DNA from: a virus
Strand: one strand, 5' to 3'
Length of the DNA stretch: 64,000 nucleotides
Virus record (IMG/VR): IMGVR_UViG_3300042561_000116
Span: 1 to 64,000 of that record
The notes beneath the pieces are model-generated. The model had not been told where the DNA came from. It ran no database searches and saw nothing but the letters and a program-made list of their open reading frames with translations. Shown here piece by piece: positions 53,699-60,950 of the stretch. The position numbers were made by a program, and so were the translations under genes. How positions within the stretch are numbered: the stretch's first letter is position 1; each line of letters starts with the position of its first letter.

Positions 53699-53729
53699 CA
53701 AAAGTAATATTTTAAAAAATTAACACAAG
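53699..53729 (-). promoter_or_regulatory. Late promoter CTTG-N19-TACTTTTG for the capsid unit
   Basis: On the - strand CTTG (53726-53729) is followed after 19 bases by TACTTTTG (53699-53706), matching TAnnTTTG. The leader to ATG 53678 contains TTAAACCAAAC. It would drive scaffold-like, MCP and downstream capsid genes. Confidence 0.7.
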
Positions 53730-53766
53730 AGATTAATAAATTAGGTTACGATATGCACAATAAGTT

Positions 53767-53800
53767 AAAATAGGGGATTTTTAGGCTCAAAAACCCCCTA
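53767..53800 (-). terminator. Terminator after the portal gene
   Basis: TAGGGGaTTTTT (53771-53782) pairs with AAAAACCCCCTA (53789-53800) with one bulged base and a short GGCTC-like loop. On the - strand it is followed by TTTTAAC. It separates the packaging unit from the capsid promoter 40 bases further on. Confidence 0.75.
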
Positions 53801-53835
53801 CTTTAGTGCTATAATCTATTACTTATTTGTATCTC

Positions 53836-56289
53836 TTATTTCTTTTTTGAGCCTGAATCGTACTTGTTTTTATTTGTTTGTGCTATTTTAAGCTTAGTGT
53901 CGATATCCTTTTCCTTCAGTGCCAACTCTTTCTCCTTTAAATTTAACTCTTTATTCTTAGTTACTTTTTCAAAGGTTTGTTTAGAGATGTCTTGAGCTAT
54001 CTTAGTCTGTTCAATTAAGAGACCTGTAGTATCTACGTCAGGACTATAAGAACCTTCGTTAGCAATACCTTGGAGTTGAACTACTTGCAGTCTGTTCTCA
54101 CGATCAAGCTGCTTATTCATGTCATCTCTTCTAGCATCTTCTGCTTTCTGAGCTGCATCCATTTGCATCTTCTGTTCAAACTGTGCTTGTTGTTGCTCCA
54201 ACTGTTGTTGCTTAAGCGCTTGATCTTGTTGACGGATAGCTTCTTTACGTTTCTGTACATCAGACAAAGTCTTACGTAAGCTTCTTTCAGAGTTAGCAGT
54301 AAACAAATCTACCATTTCAGAAAGCTCTGCTCCATTCTGCATCGCAGGTTGAGCCAACTGCTTTAACTGTTCAAGAGTAACTTTGTCTTCTGCATAAGAA
54401 GAAACAAATACAAACAACTCATGAAGTAATTCATTCTTAGATACCTGTAAGAATACAGTCTCTAGTTCAGAGTTTAGATAGTTTAAAGTAGAAGTAGGCT
54501 TCTGTAATTCAATATACTGAGCCATATCCAAGATAGTCTGATAAACTTTCTGTAAGATGTTATCATGCCAAGCAAACCAAGTTTCTGTTTGAGCAAAGGA
54601 TTGAATCAAAGCATTGTTAGCAGCAGTAGCTGTATCTGATGCTTGAGAGTTACCTAGACGTTGACGAGTAAGACCTACTAACTCATAAGCTTCTAAGCGA
54701 AGTTGTTGAGCTAATTGGATACGTGCTTGAATCTCTTGTGAACGAGTAAGATCAAGGCGAGAGAATTGGTTGAACTGTACAGCTCCTCCTGTGTTCTCAA
54801 TTGAAGTATCAATCAAAAGAGTTCCTCTGTTCTTAGCATTCCATAGCATTGTCTCGATAGGATCCTGAGAGTCTTTCTTAGGAACTACTTTCAAGTCACC
54901 CAAGAATACAACACCAATTTCTTTCTCAAGCAATTCCCACAACTGATTCATACAGATGTTGTAAAGAACCTGATAGGGTTTAAGAAGATCTAACAAAGAC
55001 TTACCTTGAGTGTTACGAGTGGTATTAATAATACCTACAATAGGAGCACTCTGAGTAAACTCTAAAGGTTCTACATTTACGTAGATGTCTGCACCAATCT
55101 TAATACCTCTCCACCATTCGTTGATCCAAAGTTCCTCAAGAGTAATATCACCTAAGGTTTTATCCATCTTGTAATCTTCAGATACAAACATCTCTTGTTG
55201 GAATCCTTCCTCATCTAAGTAGGTACGTTTGAAGATACGTTTCTTAGACTGCCAGTAAGAAGTAACAACTGTGTAAGAGTGCTGAGAGTTAAATGAGAAT
55301 ACGTTATGATCAATACCTCCGTTAGCAAAGTCACCTACGTTCTCGAAGGTTAACTGCCACAAAGGATCGTTAGGATCTGGCAAAGCTGGAGCTAAGGGAG
55401 AGTATTCGTTGTTTCTTAAGTTCTGTAAAGAACGATTCTTCAAATGCTCTACTTCTTCTCCTGTAAGATTATATCTCTCTACGATTTCACTCATAGAAAG
55501 AACTTCAATCAAACCTAAAGCCCAACAGTCAGATGTGTACTGAGCATTACGATTAGCTAAGTACCATACGTTAGATGGGTTCTCTGTCTTATAGGTAAAT
55601 CCTAAGCGAGAATTATCTGGGTAGAAGTGGTGAAACTCTTTACCTGTTACCAAGAAATCTAAGAAAGCTTGCTGAGACTTCTCTCTAAAGTTAAAGTGGT
55701 ACTTAAGAGCATTTAAAGTTTTGTTACCCCACTCTTCTGCAACAGAAGTATAATCCAAAATTTTGTTCTGGATTTCTTGTTGCATCTGAGCTTCTTGTTC
55801 GGGATCAACAGGTTGACCTTCTAACTGAGCTTCTAACTTCTTTAAGAAATGTTCTTTAATTAACTCTGTACGGAAATCAATAGTCTCGTTTACAGCTTCG
55901 TCATCTACTGCTTTAACCTTGTACTTGTGAGGACGGTTAATTAACTCTCCCTTCAACTGATTGATAGGAGGGTTAACAATAGGATAGTGCTTTAAGTGCT
56001 GAGGTACTTCAGGCTCTTGATCAGGTACATCATTTAAGTAACTGATTAGTTCCTGCATCTCAGGGATGTTTGTGTAGTCAGAGAAGTTAAATTCTCCGTT
56101 AAGCAACCTATAGTTTTTTCTAAAGGTGATATTCTGCTTGTACTGTGCAAATGCAATATTTGCAAAGTAGTCCATAGTAGACTTAATCCAGCTCTCCTTT
56201 TCTTTATCCGATAAGCTTACAAACTGCTCAGGATAAAAGTAGGCGTGATTGACTGGATCAGTGTACTCTTTGAGAGATTCAATAATCAT
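53836..56289 (-). CDS. Portal protein
   Basis: The product has 817 residues, encoded directly after the terminase. A core of alternating helices and strands (about 60-640) includes the segment L-L-D-L-L-K-P-Y-Q-V-L-Y-N-I-C-M-N-Q-L-W and Q-A-S-D-T-A-T-A-A-N typical of large podovirus-type portals of crAss-like phages. The C-terminal 150 residues form a long Q- and K-rich coiled coil (R-K-E-A-I-R-Q-Q-D-Q-A-L-K-Q), consistent with a portal barrel. It forms the DNA entry ring and docks the adaptors encoded further down. It is the last gene of the packaging unit, before the terminator at 53767-53800. Confidence 0.85.
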   Translation of the reverse strand: MIIESLKEYTDPVNHAYFYPEQFVSLSDKEKESWIKSTMDYFANIAFAQYKQNITFRKNYRLLNGEFNFSDYTNIPEMQELISYLNDVPDQEPEVPQHLKHYPIVNPPINQLKGELINRPHKYKVKAVDDEAVNETIDFRTELIKEHFLKKLEAQLEGQPVDPEQEAQMQQEIQNKILDYTSVAEEWGNKTLNALKYHFNFREKSQQAFLDFLVTGKEFHHFYPDNSRLGFTYKTENPSNVWYLANRNAQYTSDCWALGLIEVLSMSEIVERYNLTGEEVEHLKNRSLQNLRNNEYSPLAPALPDPNDPLWQLTFENVGDFANGGIDHNVFSFNSQHSYTVVTSYWQSKKRIFKRTYLDEEGFQQEMFVSEDYKMDKTLGDITLEELWINEWWRGIKIGADIYVNVEPLEFTQSAPIVGIINTTRNTQGKSLLDLLKPYQVLYNICMNQLWELLEKEIGVVFLGDLKVVPKKDSQDPIETMLWNAKNRGTLLIDTSIENTGGAVQFNQFSRLDLTRSQEIQARIQLAQQLRLEAYELVGLTRQRLGNSQASDTATAANNALIQSFAQTETWFAWHDNILQKVYQTILDMAQYIELQKPTSTLNYLNSELETVFLQVSKNELLHELFVFVSSYAEDKVTLEQLKQLAQPAMQNGAELSEMVDLFTANSERSLRKTLSDVQKRKEAIRQQDQALKQQQLEQQQAQFEQKMQMDAAQKAEDARRDDMNKQLDRENRLQVVQLQGIANEGSYSPDVDTTGLLIEQTKIAQDISKQTFEKVTKNKELNLKEKELALKEKDIDTKLKIAQTNKNKYDSGSKKK

Positions 56290-56311
56290 TGTATTTGTTA
56301 TTTAGTTTTAG

Positions 56312-58324
56312 TTAATAGCGAAAAGGTGATGAAGTTGTACGAAAAAGAGACGAACCTTTCTTCTCTCTAAAGTATGCTTGCATTCTAGTATCCTGACTTG
56401 CATCAGAAATAATTACTTGAGTGTTTAAAGACTTAGCCATAGCTAAAGTAAGACCAAATGAAATAACTCGGTCAACGTTTAACTTAGGTGTGAACTTAAT
56501 TAATTCCTTAATTAGAACAGGATCTAAGATTCTAGTAACTCCTAGACGTTCTTTTATAGTGTTACCATCTGCATCTCTTTCTATATCTACTACTTCTGTG
56601 ATGTACTCAATGATAAGCGACATTAAATAGTTTTTAATATCCTTGGTCATGTGAATTCCATAGTCACGATTAACTGTAGAGTTAGGGTGGATGTCGTTAA
56701 GAAACTTAGGTGTCTTCTCTAAAACTCTAGGAGACTCTTGCTTATCTACACAGTGCTGAATAAAACCATAGTCCATGTTCTCACAAAGAGTCTTAGCATT
56801 GTAATACTTAAGAAGCATCTTAGTAGTATCGTACCAGGTTTCAATCTTCTTAGGACGACCTGTATAACAAGCTACTACCATATTCTGCCAGCCTTCTCCG
56901 TTAAGATTATGTACTCGCTTATAAATGTAAGTAGACCCCAAAGAAGTTGAGTAATGTGCCTGTGACTGTTTGTATGGATCCGTTCCTGCTGTATAAAGTC
57001 CATAGGGGGCTTCTGACAGAGGATATTCCCAAATCTGTACACAACCCTCAATATTATCTGTTGGTTTAACAGGGAAGTTCGTAACAGCCTTTTTCTCGGT
57101 AAACTTGTGACGTACTGTTCCGTCTGCTGACATGTAGAGTTCTACGTTGTCTGCTACAATCTCTTGGGCAGTTAACTTCTGTAGTTGTTCTTGAAGTAAA
57201 TCTACTGGGAAAATGTTCTGAGATAACTCTAAGAAACACTCCTCGTGCGTGAGAGGATAGTACATTACTTCTTTTAAGTAAGTCTCTAATCCACTAGACT
57301 TTTTAATCTGTTCTCTAGACTTTAAGATAAGTTCTTTACCCTTCTCTTCGTCTGCTACCCAAATCTTAATTAAGTCTAACTCAGAAGCCTCTTCTTTGCC
57401 TAGATAAAGTCCTAAGGATTTTTCTTCCTTTGGTACTTTTAGAGATTTAGTTCCTGGAATAAACAATCCATAACTCTTACCTGTTTCGTTTGCCTCTACA
57501 GGTAGGAAGTTGTAAGCTTCTGGGTTATTAAATAATTCTTCTAGGTCAGCAGCTTTACTCATGTCTCCCGAAGTTCCGATAACAAATGGAGAACAACGCC
57601 ATCCATAAGGACTATCGAAACACGGAGTAGTTGCCGCTAAGCAACTAAGAATCTTACCCTTTCCTCCTTCTTCCAAAAGAAAAGAAGACAGAGTAAGACC
57701 AGCAGCTGCTTCCGTATTGTTGCCTTCATCAAAGTTACGTACGTGAAATTTAGACCACTCATTACGAGCATTGGTCTTTTTATCTTTAAAACCTAAAGTA
57801 ACCTGCTTCTTCCAGTCATCCTCAATACGAGGAAATCTAAAGTAGTCAGGAAGATTACGAATACCTAAGTCTACGTAATCTGTAATTACTTTTAAATCAG
57901 GTTGGTTAAGAGCTGAAATAAGATTATCAGAACCCTTCTGTGTAATGGCTTTGTGAGCCATATAAGAAGAAGTCAAAACAGACTTAGAGATACGTCTGGA
58001 TCCTACCATAACAACTCCTTTCTTTCCATCCTCGTGATTCTCTGCCTTGTGAATGGTTTCATCTACAGCTAGGTAGGTGTCCCAAAGTTGAGGTTTATCT
58101 AGTTTACGAACTTGACGCTTACCTACTATAGTGTCTATATAAATAGACCAATAGTTTAAATGCCAATAAATGAAAGGAGAAAAGTAAAATCCATTAATAG
58201 TAACACCTTCCGTAATCTTCTTATCCTCGTTTTCCCAAAACGCAGTATATTCCTCTGAATCAGTATCAGGGAAATTCCTTACGTTGATTAGGAACTCAGG
58301 ACTATCTAGATTAGGATGTATCAT
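56312..58324 (-). CDS. terL: Terminase large subunit
   Basis: The product has 670 residues. A Walker A-like G108-S-R-R-I-S-K114-S115 with a Ser where Gly is usual, Walker B-like S-F-L-L-E218-E219-G-G, and a nuclease domain with A-G-T-D-P-Y (first Asp), C-E-N-M-D-Y-G and later acidic residues identify the packaging motor and headful or cos nuclease. A segment before Walker A with many W and Y (F-I-Y-W-H-L-N-Y-W-S) is typical for crAss-like TerL. The start overlaps the preceding small gene by one base. The length is in the normal range. Confidence 0.92.
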   Translation of the reverse strand: MIHPNLDSPEFLINVRNFPDTDSEEYTAFWENEDKKITEGVTINGFYFSPFIYWHLNYWSIYIDTIVGKRQVRKLDKPQLWDTYLAVDETIHKAENHEDGKKGVVMVGSRRISKSVLTSSYMAHKAITQKGSDNLISALNQPDLKVITDYVDLGIRNLPDYFRFPRIEDDWKKQVTLGFKDKKTNARNEWSKFHVRNFDEGNNTEAAAGLTLSSFLLEEGGKGKILSCLAATTPCFDSPYGWRCSPFVIGTSGDMSKAADLEELFNNPEAYNFLPVEANETGKSYGLFIPGTKSLKVPKEEKSLGLYLGKEEASELDLIKIWVADEEKGKELILKSREQIKKSSGLETYLKEVMYYPLTHEECFLELSQNIFPVDLLQEQLQKLTAQEIVADNVELYMSADGTVRHKFTEKKAVTNFPVKPTDNIEGCVQIWEYPLSEAPYGLYTAGTDPYKQSQAHYSTSLGSTYIYKRVHNLNGEGWQNMVVACYTGRPKKIETWYDTTKMLLKYYNAKTLCENMDYGFIQHCVDKQESPRVLEKTPKFLNDIHPNSTVNRDYGIHMTKDIKNYLMSLIIEYITEVVDIERDADGNTIKERLGVTRILDPVLIKELIKFTPKLNVDRVISFGLTLAMAKSLNTQVIISDASQDTRMQAYFREKKGSSLFRTTSSPFRY

Positions 58325-58641
58325 TAACTAAATTGTTTCATCTTACCGTTAATCTCTTGAGATCCACGGGCTTCTGCTTTTTGTTCTTCTTTCTCTCTAA
58401 GACGATCTACTACTTCAAGTAAAGCTAAGTATTCTTTCATAGTATCTCTAAGAGATTTGATTTGTGATTCTTGGCTAGCAATAACCATAGGCATTGTTCC
58501 TCCTTTGGCTGTAGGCTTCCATTCAATTCTGTCTTTCAACCCATTGATAGGATTGTTATCTATATATGCTCTCCACTCAGTTAAGCGTTGTTCTGCCCAT
58601 TCAAGTTCTGCTGATATATAGGATAGTTTTTTAGTTGCCAT
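58324..58641 (-). CDS. Small helical protein upstream of terL (candidate small terminase subunit)
   Basis: The product has 105 residues, fully helical and coiled-coil-like (M-K-E-Y-L-A-L-L-E-V-V-D-R-L-R-E-K-E-E-Q-K), directly and overlappingly upstream of terL. Small terminase subunits have that position and a helical oligomerisation core, but a DNA-binding helix-turn-helix is not evident. It could equally be an assembly factor. Confidence 0.5.
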   Translation of the reverse strand: MATKKLSYISAELEWAEQRLTEWRAYIDNNPINGLKDRIEWKPTAKGGTMPMVIASQESQIKSLRDTMKEYLALLEVVDRLREKEEQKAEARGSQEINGKMKQFS

Positions 58642-58837
58642 TGTTGTATTTTTTTAAGAAGTCTGACTGGTTCATGTTCATGATGTCTTCAAGAACACGT
58701 GCATAGAAGTCTTCATCTCTTCCAGTCTTTCCGTACGAGTATCCTGCTTTCCAGAAAATCTTAAACGTCTCGAATAAGTTATCCTGTAAAGTCTTAGATA
58801 CGTAGGGTTGCTGACTAGGGGCTTGGTGGTTTTCCAT
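58631..58837 (-). CDS. Small protein in packaging unit
   Basis: The product has 68 residues: a disordered N-terminus (ENHQAPSQQP), then a helix pair with conserved-looking aromatic residues (F-K-I-F-W-K-A-G-Y-S-Y-G-K-T-G-R-D-E-D-F-Y). Its end overlaps the next start by 11 bases. Unknown function; with the 105-residue gene it is another small-terminase candidate. Confidence 0.5.
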   Translation of the reverse strand: MENHQAPSQQPYVSKTLQDNLFETFKIFWKAGYSYGKTGRDEDFYARVLEDIMNMNQSDFLKKYNNGN

Positions 58838-58841
58838 AATC

Positions 58842-58973
58842 TTATTTTTTAGAAGAAACCTGTGTTAAAGGTTTGTCAGCAGGCAAGAAGTAAATCTGTA
58901 CTCCACACTTACTTCCTGGTTTCTTGTCACAACCATTCTTGATTGTGAGTTTCTTTACTCTACTTTGTGCCAT
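58842..58973 (-). CDS. Very small basic protein with two cysteines
   Basis: A 43-residue frame from ATG 58973 to TAA 58842-58844 fills the gap between two packaging genes and overlaps the upstream gene by 19 bases. It is basic and reads K-K-L-T-I-K-N-G-C-D-K-K-P-G-S-K-C-G-V-Q-I-Y-F-L with the two cysteines 8 apart. Coupling to neighbours supports it, but its small size keeps confidence modest. Confidence 0.45.
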   Translation of the reverse strand: MAQSRVKKLTIKNGCDKKPGSKCGVQIYFLPADKPLTQVSSKK

Positions 58974-59329
58974 AATAGTTCTATTTGTTTATCTGGTTTA
59001 GATGCGTTCCAACTCTCTACTCCACAATTCGAAGATAGAGATGCTGTTTTGAAGGTGCAGATACACCCACAAAACGAACAGTGTAGTTCTGACCTGGTAG
59101 TGCTGTAGTGTTCGCCCGTGAGTTGTAAGTACTCAGGGGAAGATACTGCGTTTGTTGAATTGTAGGGACACTTGAGACAAATATCCATTCGCTCTGCGAT
59201 AATGTTCTGTTTTTCATTACTCAATAGTTTGAATTGGTTCGCTGTCTTCGTTGCCACTCCCTCCAGTACTTTGTTCAAATTCTTTAGACCCTTCAGGCTC
59301 AGGGCCATGTACTCTTTGTAAGGATTCAT
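58955..59329 (-). CDS. Zinc-binding protein (cysteine-rich, phage type)
   Basis: The product has 124 residues. After a helical start come R-M-D-I-C-L-K-C-P-Y-N, then C-S-F-C-G-C-I-C-T-F-K and a final N-C-G-V-E-S-W. This C-x2-C-P ... C-x2-C-G-C ... K ... C-x4-W pattern is a widespread small phage zinc protein of unknown function. It starts inside the end of the HU-like gene in another frame with an unusually long overlap of 113 bases. The first Met is used because the helical segment before the cysteines matches relatives. Confidence 0.6.
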   Translation of the reverse strand: MNPYKEYMALSLKGLKNLNKVLEGVATKTANQFKLLSNEKQNIIAERMDICLKCPYNSTNAVSSPEYLQLTGEHYSTTRSELHCSFCGCICTFKTASLSSNCGVESWNASKPDKQIELLWHKVE

Positions 59330-59771
59330 ATAAATATTTGTGGTTTTGTTTTAAGGTTATAAGAGTTCTATCAAAGTAATCAACTACTACAGGTGCGTAT
59401 AGTTTTTTAGATTTTCCTCTTTCGTATCTGTCTTCAAATAACTTAATCCAGTTCTCTAGCAAGTAGTAGTTATTATATCCTCTGAGTGCTGTAAGATCTT
59501 CTCTAGGAGAATCTGTAAGCAAAGTTTCAGACTTAAGTTTAGTAGCTATAGTCTTCATTGCCTTGTTAGGATTAAATACTAGAACTCCTAATCCAGACAA
59601 TCTTACTTTAACTGTGGGTAGCTCTTTAATCTCTTCGATGGTTTTTTTAAGATACCACTCGTAGACTGTGCTTACTTGGTCTATAGTCATATCCATTTCC
59701 TTAGCAACCTCGGAGTAAGCTGCGTAGGTTTTTATTTCGATGTTGTCGTATTTATCCTTTACAGTTCTCAT
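59217..59771 (-). CDS. HU/IHF-like DNA-binding protein
   Basis: The product has 184 residues. Residues about 15-70 read A-Y-S-E-V-A-K-E-M-D-M-T-I-D-Q-V, a helix, then K-V-R-L-S-G-L-G-V-L-V-F-N-P, the helix-helix plus beta signature of HU/IHF. A second helical domain (about 90-155) and an acidic disordered tail follow. It would bend or coat DNA, perhaps for packaging, as it lies two genes before terL. A second HU-like gene is at 43389. It overlaps the regulator gene by 4 bases and the zinc gene by 113. Confidence 0.55.
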   Translation of the reverse strand: MRTVKDKYDNIEIKTYAAYSEVAKEMDMTIDQVSTVYEWYLKKTIEEIKELPTVKVRLSGLGVLVFNPNKAMKTIATKLKSETLLTDSPREDLTALRGYNNYYLLENWIKLFEDRYERGKSKKLYAPVVVDYFDRTLITLKQNHKYLYESLQRVHGPEPEGSKEFEQSTGGSGNEDSEPIQTIE

Positions 59772-60124
59772 GCTTGTGCAGCTTCCAACTGGGGTTCTAC
59801 CTTTTTAGTTTCTCCTGTAGAAAGAATCAAAGTGAGTGTAACGTCTTGCTTGCTAGTAGGACACAGTCTTCTGTTGACTGTGTTTTTTTCTAAGATGCCC
59901 ATTTTTCTTAGTCTAGTAATTCCGTTAGAAATTACTTGGACTGATGTGCTAAACTCACTTGCGATTCTTTCTTTTACTTCCTTGTCTAAAGTACCGTAGT
60001 AAGAACTATGGGCTAATATACTAGTGTATAGATCTGACAATCTATACCCTGCAAGTCTAAGCAATACATCAATATATGCTTGATGTAACTTGACTCCTTC
60101 TTCATATCTACGTGCTACTTTCAT
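59768..60124 (-). CDS. Winged-helix transcription regulator
   Basis: The product has 118 residues. A helix-turn-helix can be read at about 48-75 (D-K-E-V-K-E-R-I-A-S-E-F-S-T-S-V-Q-V-I-S, then N-G-I-T-R-L-R-K-M-G-I-L), followed by a beta wing with R-R-L-C and T-L-T-L-I-L. This is MarR/replication-initiator-like winged-helix design. It is the first gene of the late packaging unit and lies beside the divergent control region with an inverted repeat at 60199-60227, a likely binding site. It may switch early to late transcription. Confidence 0.65.
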   Translation of the reverse strand: MKVARRYEEGVKLHQAYIDVLLRLAGYRLSDLYTSILAHSSYYGTLDKEVKERIASEFSTSVQVISNGITRLRKMGILEKNTVNRRLCPTSKQDVTLTLILSTGETKKVEPQLEAAQA

Positions 60125-60148
60125 TGGTTTGGTTTGTTTTTACTTAAA

Positions 60149-60179
60149 CAAATATACCATTATAGCAAAAAAAGTCAAG
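60149..60179 (-). promoter_or_regulatory. Late promoter CTTGACTT-N19-TATATTTG for the packaging unit
   Basis: On the - strand CTTG (60176-60179, within CTTGACTT 60172-60179) precedes TATATTTG (60149-60156) by 19 bases. The leader to ATG 60124 has AAACAAACCAAACC. It drives the regulator, HU-like, zinc, TerL and portal genes. The palindrome at 60199-60227 lies just upstream. Confidence 0.7.
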
Positions 60180-60198
60180 TTAAATGTTAAGTCTAAAG

Positions 60199-60227
60199 AC
60201 ACGTGTAACATTTTATATTACACGTGT
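60199..60227. promoter_or_regulatory. Inverted repeat operator candidate (ACACGTGTAA-N9-TTACACGTGT)
   Basis: Two perfect 10-base arms at 60199-60208 and 60218-60227 are separated by 9 bases. The 8-base core ACACGTGT is itself palindromic, so it is also a direct repeat. It lies 20 bases upstream of the late -33 element and 83 bases before the + strand promoter box, a position suited to control both. The winged-helix protein at 59768 is the obvious candidate ligand. Confidence 0.65.
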
Positions 60228-60262
60228 TAAGAGAAATTTTAATCTAGATAATTATTTTACTA

Positions 60263-60283
60263 GTTTGTAAGTATTAGACAAAC
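60263..60283. promoter_or_regulatory. Second weak inverted repeat (GTTTGT/ACAAAC)
   Basis: GTTTGT (60263-60268) and ACAAAC (60278-60283) flank a 9-base spacer in the divergent control region, 27 bases before the + strand -7 box. It may be a second regulator site or chance in AT-rich DNA. Confidence 0.35.
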
Positions 60284-60309
60284 ACTATAGACAAAAAAAG
60301 ATTTAAACT

Positions 60310-60317
60310 TATATTTG
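60310..60317 (+). promoter_or_regulatory. Promoter -7 box (TATATTTG) for the rightward transcript
   Basis: TATATTTG ends 20 bases before ATG 60338. It matches TAnnTTTG, and as with the other + strand promoter no CTTG is found 19-20 bases upstream. It would transcribe the 90-residue gene and, if not stopped, the structured region after it. Confidence 0.55.
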
Positions 60318-60337
60318 TGTTAATTAAAAACACTGCT

Positions 60338-60610
60338 ATGTCGATGGAAAAGATTAAAAAACCCACAGCTCAGGAAGTGTTTGACATATTCCTGTTAGCC
60401 TTGCAAGACGAAGAGATTAAGATAGCAGGGGATATAGAAGGATTTAAAAATGCTTTATACGAAGGCTTCAAAGACTTTACCTACAGAAAGAGATACACAG
60501 AAGAAATGTTGTGGGAATACATAGAAATGGCTATGGACTCTCTTGTAGACGATGATCCTCCAATGCAACAGACTGATTATCTAAAGGGTCAGCAGGCTGC
60601 AGGACTCTAA
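60338..60610 (+). CDS. Small acidic protein, isolated + strand gene
   Basis: The product has 90 residues from ATG 60338 (an alternative ATG is at 60344). The frame opens further upstream but only from GTG inside the -7 box. It is helical and acidic (A-Q-E-V-F-D-I-F-L-L-A-L-Q-D-E-E-I-K) and has no recognised domain. It is the only + strand gene right of 7420 and is transcribed away from the late block, so it may be an early or regulatory protein. The candidate RNA starts 27 bases after its stop. Confidence 0.65.
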   Translation: MSMEKIKKPTAQEVFDIFLLALQDEEIKIAGDIEGFKNALYEGFKDFTYRKRYTEEMLWEYIEMAMDSLVDDDPPMQQTDYLKGQQAAGL

Positions 60611-60636
60611 AAAATCCACAAATTTTCAACACACCA

Positions 60637-60941
60637 GACTTCTGACCTACAAATGCTATTACATTTGTAGACTGACACCACTTCTTAGTGTTCGCAGATG
60701 AGGATTAGAAAGTAATCTGCTAGAAGTCGGATAGTATGAGTAGCCCTCAGAGGTGAAAAGAGGTTTCTCCGATAGTGTCGAAATGTTCTTACGAAGTTTA
60801 CAGTGCTCTGACCTACAACTAATAGACCGTAGGCAATAAGTGGACAGAACAGAGACTTAGCTCCGAGAGCTATTTGGTTAAAAACTGCTGTAATATAAGT
60901 TAGAATAGAAAGTCAAAATAGACAACTTCTCATTTGAGAAG
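60637..60941. ncRNA. Candidate structured non-coding RNA (340-bp gene-free stretch)
   Basis: From 60611 to 60950 there is no plausible coding frame, but complementary pairs are dense. GACTTCT (60637-60643) and AGAAGTC (60722-60728) close a domain with three hairpins: CTACAAATG/CATTTGTAG (60647-60655 with 60662-60670), ACAC/GTGT (60675-60678 with 60688-60691) and GCAGAT/ATCTGC (60694-60699 with 60715-60720). A second domain has CTCTG/CAGAG (60806-60810 with 60850-60854) around CCTAC/GTAGG (60812-60816 with 60829-60833), then TAGCTC-CGA-GAGCTA (60858-60872) and CTTCTC-ATTT-GAGAAG (60926-60941). The word TCTGACCTACAA occurs in both domains. Strand and function are unknown; it could be on the + transcript after 60610 or the 3' end of the - transcript. 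Confidence 0.55.
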
Positions 60942-60950
60942 GATATTATC

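Noticed and set aside
60637-60728. A 7-bp closing stem with three hairpins looks like a tRNA cloverleaf
   Set aside because: Arm lengths and loops do not fit (9-bp first arm, 15-base third loop), no T-loop sequence, no anticodon arm of 5 bp with a 7-base loop.
60701-60860. Short strings AGAAAGT, GGTGAAA and ACAGAA...CTTAG resemble conserved regions of RNase P RNA in order
   Set aside because: The supposed P4 strand at 60714-60720 is already paired in a perfect local hairpin, and key conserved blocks are missing. Only a covariance-model hit would revive it.
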